Source: a virus. From it: a stretch of 24,617 nt of DNA. A model generated the notes under the pieces. The model was not told the DNA's origin. It did not search any database and was given only the letters and a program-made list of their open reading frames with translations. The position numbers and the translations under genes were made by a program. The stretch lies in the IMG/VR virus record IMGVR_UViG_3300027870_000018, positions 1 to 24,617 of that record; one strand, given 5' to 3'. Below are positions 21,190 through 24,617 of this stretch, piece by piece; position 1 is the stretch's first letter; each line of letters starts with the position of its first letter.

Positions 21190-21620
21190 AGGCTCTCAGC
21201 ATCCGCCAGCCCTGGGCCTGGCTCATCACCCGCCCCGACATCCAGGGCGCCGACGCCCGCGAAGCCGCCCGCCTAATCCACGCCATCAAGCCCGTAGAAA
21301 ACCGCACCTGGGAGACGCTGTACCGCGGCCCGGTGCAGATCCACGCCAGCCAGGTGTGCACGCGTGGCGACTACGACGCCTGTGTGCTGTTCCTGCTGTC
21401 AGACGAACGTACCGCCCACGTGGTGCAAGACCTGCCAGCGCGCGAGACCCTGGACCGGGGCGGCATCGTCGGTCTGGCCAACCTGGTGGCGTGCACACGT
21501 GCGCACGAGTCGCCCTACTTCTGCGGACCGTTCGGCTTTGTGCTGCAGGACGTCCAGCCGCTGCCCATGCGGCCAATGAAGGGACGCCTGGGCTTGTTCA
21601 ACATCGCGGGAGTGCTGTGA
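21186..21620 (+). CDS. ASCH-domain protein
   Basis: The protein has 144 residues, starting MKALSIRQPWAWLI at an ATGA overlap with the ParB-like stop. The opening MKALSIRQPWA, the KPVENRTWETLYRGPVQIHAS segment (about residues 35-57) and the GGIVGLANLVAC strand (about 90-102) are the hallmarks of ASCH (PUA-like) domains, which bind RNA or modified nucleotides. The closing PMKGRLGLFNIAGVL fits the last strand. In phages the family is found near defence and base-modification genes; some relatives hydrolyse modified nucleosides. The specific target here is unknown. Confidence 0.85.
   Translation: MKALSIRQPWAWLITRPDIQGADAREAARLIHAIKPVENRTWETLYRGPVQIHASQVCTRGDYDACVLFLLSDERTAHVVQDLPARETLDRGGIVGLANLVACTRAHESPYFCGPFGFVLQDVQPLPMRPMKGRLGLFNIAGVL
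21491..21506. repeat. Palindrome variant GTGCACACGTGCGCAC in the ASCH gene
   Basis: It differs from the core of the 16067 site (GTGCACACGTGTGCAC) at one position. A related phase-shifted sequence, AGGTGTGCACGCGT, lies at 21352-21365 in the same gene. Confidence 0.5.
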
Positions 21621-22120
21621 TGACCCACGGCCGCAAACCTCGCCGTGCCGGGCGCATCAGCCTTGATCCGCTGCAGCTGGCCCGCCTCAGCGCCACCAAG
21701 CACACCGCAGCAGAGCTTGCCAGCATGATGGACCCGACGCGCCAGTGCCTCAAGCTCGTGCGTGAGGGCGTTGCCACGCAGCTGCAGTTCGAGGTGCTGC
21801 AGTCCACCATCGTCATCGCTGAAGCCATCGAGAAAAGCGGCATCGTGCGCGGCCTGGCAGACCACCTTGCCAGCGCCCTGCAGGCCTGCAGCGCCATCGA
21901 GGCCCGCGCGCTCACCTCGGGCGCATGGCGGCAGACCGCCCTCTACTTCCAGGAACTGGACGCCCTGGCCACGGCCGTCGACCTGCACGAGTACCAGCTG
22001 CAACAGCTCAGCGCCCGCGAGCTGCACCGCATCGTCCAGCAAGCCATGTCCCGCGTCAGCAGCAGCGGCGGCAACGTGGTGCGCGTATCCGAGACCGACC
22101 TGGCCGCGATGGCCGCTTGA
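21620..22120 (+). CDS. Hypothetical helical protein
   Basis: The protein has 166 residues; its ATG overlaps the preceding TGA by one base (TGATG). It starts MTHGRKPRRAGRISLDPLQLARL. Almost all of it is predicted helix: TQLQFEVLQSTIVIAEAIEKSG, LADHLASALQACSAIEARALTSG, FQELDALATAVDLHEYQLQQLSARELHRIVQQAMSRV. The basic N-terminus (RKPRRAGR) could contact nucleic acid. No family is recognised. Confidence 0.7.
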   Translation: MTHGRKPRRAGRISLDPLQLARLSATKHTAAELASMMDPTRQCLKLVREGVATQLQFEVLQSTIVIAEAIEKSGIVRGLADHLASALQACSAIEARALTSGAWRQTALYFQELDALATAVDLHEYQLQQLSARELHRIVQQAMSRVSSSGGNVVRVSETDLAAMAA

Positions 22121-22132
22121 AGGATGTCCCGC

Positions 22133-23269
22133 ATGACCACCAATATCACTCCCCAGGCCGACCGCATGATCCGCCATGCAGCCCATAACCTGATCCACCT
22201 GGCCGCAATCCACGGACTGCTGCCCACCCTGGAAACCCAGCCGCGCCAGCCGCTGGCCATGGGCAACCACAGCCTGCGCCTCACCCTGCGCCCCGTGCGC
22301 AACCCCGACCCCGCAGCGGCCGACAACTGCCGCCGTCCGGACCTGCTGGAGAAGCTGACGTATCACGAAGGCGCGCGGCACGACATGAGCCTGGAGGACT
22401 GCATGTCCTTCCTGGCAGACGGCTGGAAGGAAACACCCGGCCGCTCTTACACGCAGCTGGTGCTGCAGCTCACCGAGCTGCTAGCGGCTGCGCCGTCCAA
22501 GCCCTATTGCTGGAGCGACTGCACGGCGTATACCGCCGGCATCGAGGGCGAACTGCAGGCCCTGCGCAAGAAGGTGGCCACGTACGAAGCGCGGGACGCA
22601 CTCAGGCTGATTCCCCAACACGCGCCGGCCGCCATCACCGCATCGCTCATGCGCGACGACGGCGGCGATGCACCCGCCTTTTGCCTGATGGCAGCATACC
22701 GGACCGAGGCGGACGCGCGCGCTGCGTTTACCCAGCTTGGGTTGCCGATCTCCGAGGGCAAACCATCCTGGGACAGCCACAACTGGCCGCAGATAGTCCA
22801 AGATTCGTCGGGCAATTGGTTTGGCGTGCGTGATGGCTGGGCCATGAGCATCGTCGGCCGCGTCAAGGGCGACGAATTGAACCTGCTGCGCGAAGACGGC
22901 GAGTTCTTGCAGCGAGGCACGCCATCCCCCGATTGGCGCACTTCCCTCGAACGGCGACCAGCCGCATCGGCGACCCATGGCTATGCCCCCTTGACCATTG
23001 CCGAGGCGCGCAACTTGACCTGCATGCTGGCCGGTGCCCCGTGGCCCGATGAAGTGCTGCCCGAGCTGCAGGAGCTGCTGACCATCTACGACAACCTGCG
23101 CGCCGCCGGCAACCGCCCGGTGGACCCCGCCAAGACCTACGAGCAGCTGCTGGTGAACCCGTGGACCGGCGAGGCGCGCGACGCTCGCGACGTCGAGAGC
23201 GACCCGAAGGGCCTGCTGATCATTCCTCCGGGCGGCTCCGTGCTGGCCAAGGAAGGAGATGACCGATGA
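22133..23269 (+). CDS. Hypothetical protein, about 378 residues
   Basis: The start at 22133 (MTTNITPQADRMIRHAAHN) has AGGA eight bases upstream; an ATG at 22124 sits on that ribosome site and is less likely. The protein has a helical N-terminus (residues 8-40), a Cys/Trp-containing segment (PYCWSDCTAYTAGIEGELQALRKKVATYEARDALRL), a central region (PTQLGLPISEGKPSWDSHNWPQI... type, from about 200) and a C-terminal helical segment (APWPDEVLPELQELLTIYDNLR). It could be a fusion of several small phage modules. No catalytic motif is apparent, and no function is proposed. Confidence 0.7.
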   Translation: MTTNITPQADRMIRHAAHNLIHLAAIHGLLPTLETQPRQPLAMGNHSLRLTLRPVRNPDPAAADNCRRPDLLEKLTYHEGARHDMSLEDCMSFLADGWKETPGRSYTQLVLQLTELLAAAPSKPYCWSDCTAYTAGIEGELQALRKKVATYEARDALRLIPQHAPAAITASLMRDDGGDAPAFCLMAAYRTEADARAAFTQLGLPISEGKPSWDSHNWPQIVQDSSGNWFGVRDGWAMSIVGRVKGDELNLLREDGEFLQRGTPSPDWRTSLERRPAASATHGYAPLTIAEARNLTCMLAGAPWPDEVLPELQELLTIYDNLRAAGNRPVDPAKTYEQLLVNPWTGEARDARDVESDPKGLLIIPPGGSVLAKEGDDR

Positions 23270-23520
23270 GCTACACCGTCGCACGCCTGCATAAAGCCCT
23301 GGGAAAGCTCATCGAGCAAGGCCACGGCCGGAAGCCGGTGCAGGTCAACAAGGCCACCTTTTACAACGCGCTGGAAGACGATGGCGCCGTCATCATGGAC
23401 ATCAATGCAGTCGAGGGGCCGCTGTGGATTCCAACGATTGACGACGACGGCGGAACGAAGTGCAATCGCGACGGCACCGAGTCGGGTAGCCGCGTGGTGG
23501 TGCTGAAAGGCGGTGCCTGA
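23266..23520 (+). CDS. Hypothetical small protein
   Basis: The protein has 84 residues, starting MSYTVARLHKALGKLIEQGHGRKPVQVNKATFYNAL; GGAAGGAG lies upstream and the start overlaps the previous stop as ATGA. A helix (VARLHKALGKLIEQGHG) is followed by short strands (VIMDINAVEGPLWIPTID) and a hydrophilic tail. The pattern 'T...L...L..li..G.g..pV.v....f......d......i..v' recurs in small phage proteins of unknown role. No named family is assigned. Confidence 0.65.
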   Translation: MSYTVARLHKALGKLIEQGHGRKPVQVNKATFYNALEDDGAVIMDINAVEGPLWIPTIDDDGGTKCNRDGTESGSRVVVLKGGA

Positions 23521-23957
23521 TGGACCACTTCGGAATCGGCGCCGCCATGGTCGGCATGACGCGCCTCTACTCCCAAACCGCCCGGCGGACCGGCCGCACA
23601 ACCGCCCTCCTCGATAGCCTGAAGGACGGCGACCGTGTGTGCTGCGCCACGACGGAGGAAACCCGCCACCTTGAGCGCATGTGCAGGGATCGCGGCCTGC
23701 AGGTGACGATCATCTGTCTGCCCATCCGAGATGCACAGCGGATCTTCGAGAAAGGCACATCCCAAGGCCTGACGATCTTCGACCACACCTGGGTAGAGCG
23801 CTACTACATGGCAGCAGTCGAGCGGGCGCAGGATGAAATCGACCAGCTGCAGCGTGAGTCGTCGGGCTGGAGCGAGGCGCACGAGAGAACCCGCGCACAG
23901 GCGCAAGAGCTGGCTCGCTGGCACGAGTACTATCCAACAGATCGGAAGGGACTGTGA
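23520..23957 (+). CDS. P-loop-like hypothetical phage protein
   Basis: The protein has 145 residues, with TGATG coupling to the gene before. After MDHFGIGAAMVGMTRLYSQ comes ARRTGRTTALLDSLKDGDRVCCATTEETRHLERMCRDRGLQVTIICLP. The RRTGRTT piece resembles the degenerate Walker A motifs of small phage P-loop proteins (usual form 'G+T' after a flexible turn), and the following strands fit the start of a P-loop fold. A long helical C-terminus (ERAQDEIDQLQRESSGWSEAHERTRAQAQELARWH) is coiled-coil-like. Walker B is not obvious, so ATPase activity is uncertain. Confidence 0.65.
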   Translation: MDHFGIGAAMVGMTRLYSQTARRTGRTTALLDSLKDGDRVCCATTEETRHLERMCRDRGLQVTIICLPIRDAQRIFEKGTSQGLTIFDHTWVERYYMAAVERAQDEIDQLQRESSGWSEAHERTRAQAQELARWHEYYPTDRKGL

Positions 23958-24313
23958 TGGCCGTCTACGTCGATGACATGTACCTGTCGCCGGCCGGCCA
24001 GCTCGGCCGCATGAAGATGTCCCACATGCTGGCCGACACCGACATCGAGCTGCACGCCATGGCCGACAAGATCGGCGTGGCGCGCCGCTGGTGGCAGAGC
24101 CCGGAGAAGACCAGCGGCAGCCACTACGACATCGCCATGAGCAAGCGGGCCCAGGCCCTCGCCGCCGGCGCCATCGCAATCACTTGGCGCCAGGCCGGCG
24201 CCATGAACACCCGCCGGCGGGTCACTGGAGAGCTGGGCGACCCTGCCACGGCCGAGGCCTGGCTGCAGGAACGAATGGCCGCCAAGCGGGCGGAGAAAGG
24301 TGCCACAGCATGA
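23957..24313 (+). CDS. DUF4031-domain protein
   Basis: The protein has 118 residues, starting MAVYVDDMYLSPAGQLGRMKMSHMLADTDIELHAMADKIGVARRWWQ. The N-terminal VYVDDM, GRMKMSHMLADT..ELHAMADKIG and SHYDIAMSKRAQALAAGAI are the full set of DUF4031 signatures, a family common in actinobacterial and proteobacterial phages whose function is unknown. The length is normal. It is coupled to both neighbours by short overlaps. The C-terminal about 35 residues (DPATAEAWLQERMAAKRAEKG) are a family-variable extension. Confidence 0.88.
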   Translation: MAVYVDDMYLSPAGQLGRMKMSHMLADTDIELHAMADKIGVARRWWQSPEKTSGSHYDIAMSKRAQALAAGAIAITWRQAGAMNTRRRVTGELGDPATAEAWLQERMAAKRAEKGATA

Positions 24314-24617
24314 TTGGACTGACGCCCGTGGCAGAAGGCCAGACGCTCACCATCGAGCAGGCTGCCGACGTCCTGCAGTGCGACACCGACACCGCTGCGG
24401 TACGGTTCAACACCGGGGAGCTGCCGGGCGTGAAATTCGGGCGGCGCTGGGTGATCCCTGCCCCCGCGTTCTTTCGGAGGTTGAACGAGCTGGCGCTAGA
24501 AGAAGCCGAACGCCGGCGCACTCAACTCGCTGCAGAGCGCGCGGCCGCTGCTGCGCGGGCCAAGGCGCCGCAAGCGCTCACGACGGCCACGCCCCAACCC
24601 AGGCCCGGCCCCTGCAG
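24310..24617 (+). CDS. Excisionase-like HTH protein, partial
   Basis: The frame opens at the ATG at 24310 (ATGA overlap) and runs to the right edge, giving 102 residues without a stop. Residues about 12-55 (TLTIEQAADVLQCDTDTAAVRFNTGELPGVKFGRRWVIPAPAFFRRL) follow the MerR/excisionase-like HTH plan: 'lt..eaA..L.v....v......g.lpg.k.g..w.ip...f...l'. A charged Glu/Arg/Ala helix follows. In this position, at the end of the pL-like operon, an excisionase or small regulator just before an integrase is expected, but the integrase itself is not visible. Confidence 0.7.
   Translation, partial: MIGLTPVAEGQTLTIEQAADVLQCDTDTAAVRFNTGELPGVKFGRRWVIPAPAFFRRLNELALEEAERRRTQLAAERAAAAARAKAPQALTTATPQPRPGPC

Noticed and set aside
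1-24617. tRNA genes, CRISPR arrays and insertion sequences
   Set aside because: No T-loop-like GTTCGAATC with matching arms, no regularly spaced repeats, and no transposase-like frame were seen on either strand.

Overview
The window is most of a temperate, HK97-fold tailed-phage genome (a prophage or free phage) from a high-GC betaproteobacterial host. Protein style and codon use suggest Burkholderiales, probably a Comamonadaceae relative such as Acidovorax, Comamonas or Delftia; this is inference. No bacterial housekeeping gene, rRNA, tRNA, IS element or CRISPR array is visible.

Layout. Bases 1-8810 (minus strand) hold the late packaging and head module, read right to left: HNH endonuclease, small terminase, large terminase, portal, ClpP-type protease, major capsid protein, two small head proteins, gp6-like connector, head closure protein, gp10-like protein and the start of a DUF3168-like tail protein cut by the window edge. 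Bases 8811-9066 hold a putative late promoter and an intrinsic terminator just downstream of a Q-type antiterminator gene (9067-9489, minus). Bases 9476-14803 (minus) are the early leftward arm: Cro-like repressor, a small unknown protein, a CII-like regulator, a small HTH protein, a large primase-helicase of the VapE/D5 type, and small unknown genes leading into Q. A small plus-strand gene (14067-14333) lies against this arm.

The immunity region is 14804-16045. A short XRE repressor (CI-like, no autocleavage domain) diverges from Cro. It is followed by a protein with two membrane segments and a HIRAN domain. Related operator-like dyads (AACAC-N5-GTGTT) occur both between cro and cI and again at a near-consensus sigma-70 promoter after the HIRAN gene, so the cI-HIRAN pair sits between two operator clusters as lambda cI-rexAB does.

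Bases 16046-24617 (plus strand) form one tightly overlapped operon, the analogue of the lambda pL operon: a second, minimal VapE-like helicase, small unknown proteins, a possible OB-fold protein, a dNMP kinase, a large ParB-like protein without ParA, an ASCH-domain protein, several unknowns, a DUF4031 protein and a truncated excisionase-like HTH protein at the edge. An integrase would be expected just beyond the right edge.

The most notable signals are the HIRAN membrane protein in the Rex position, the two VapE-family helicases in opposite operons, and a recurring palindrome (AGTGCACACGTGTGCACT and variants) scattered through unrelated genes, which could be sites for the orphan ParB.
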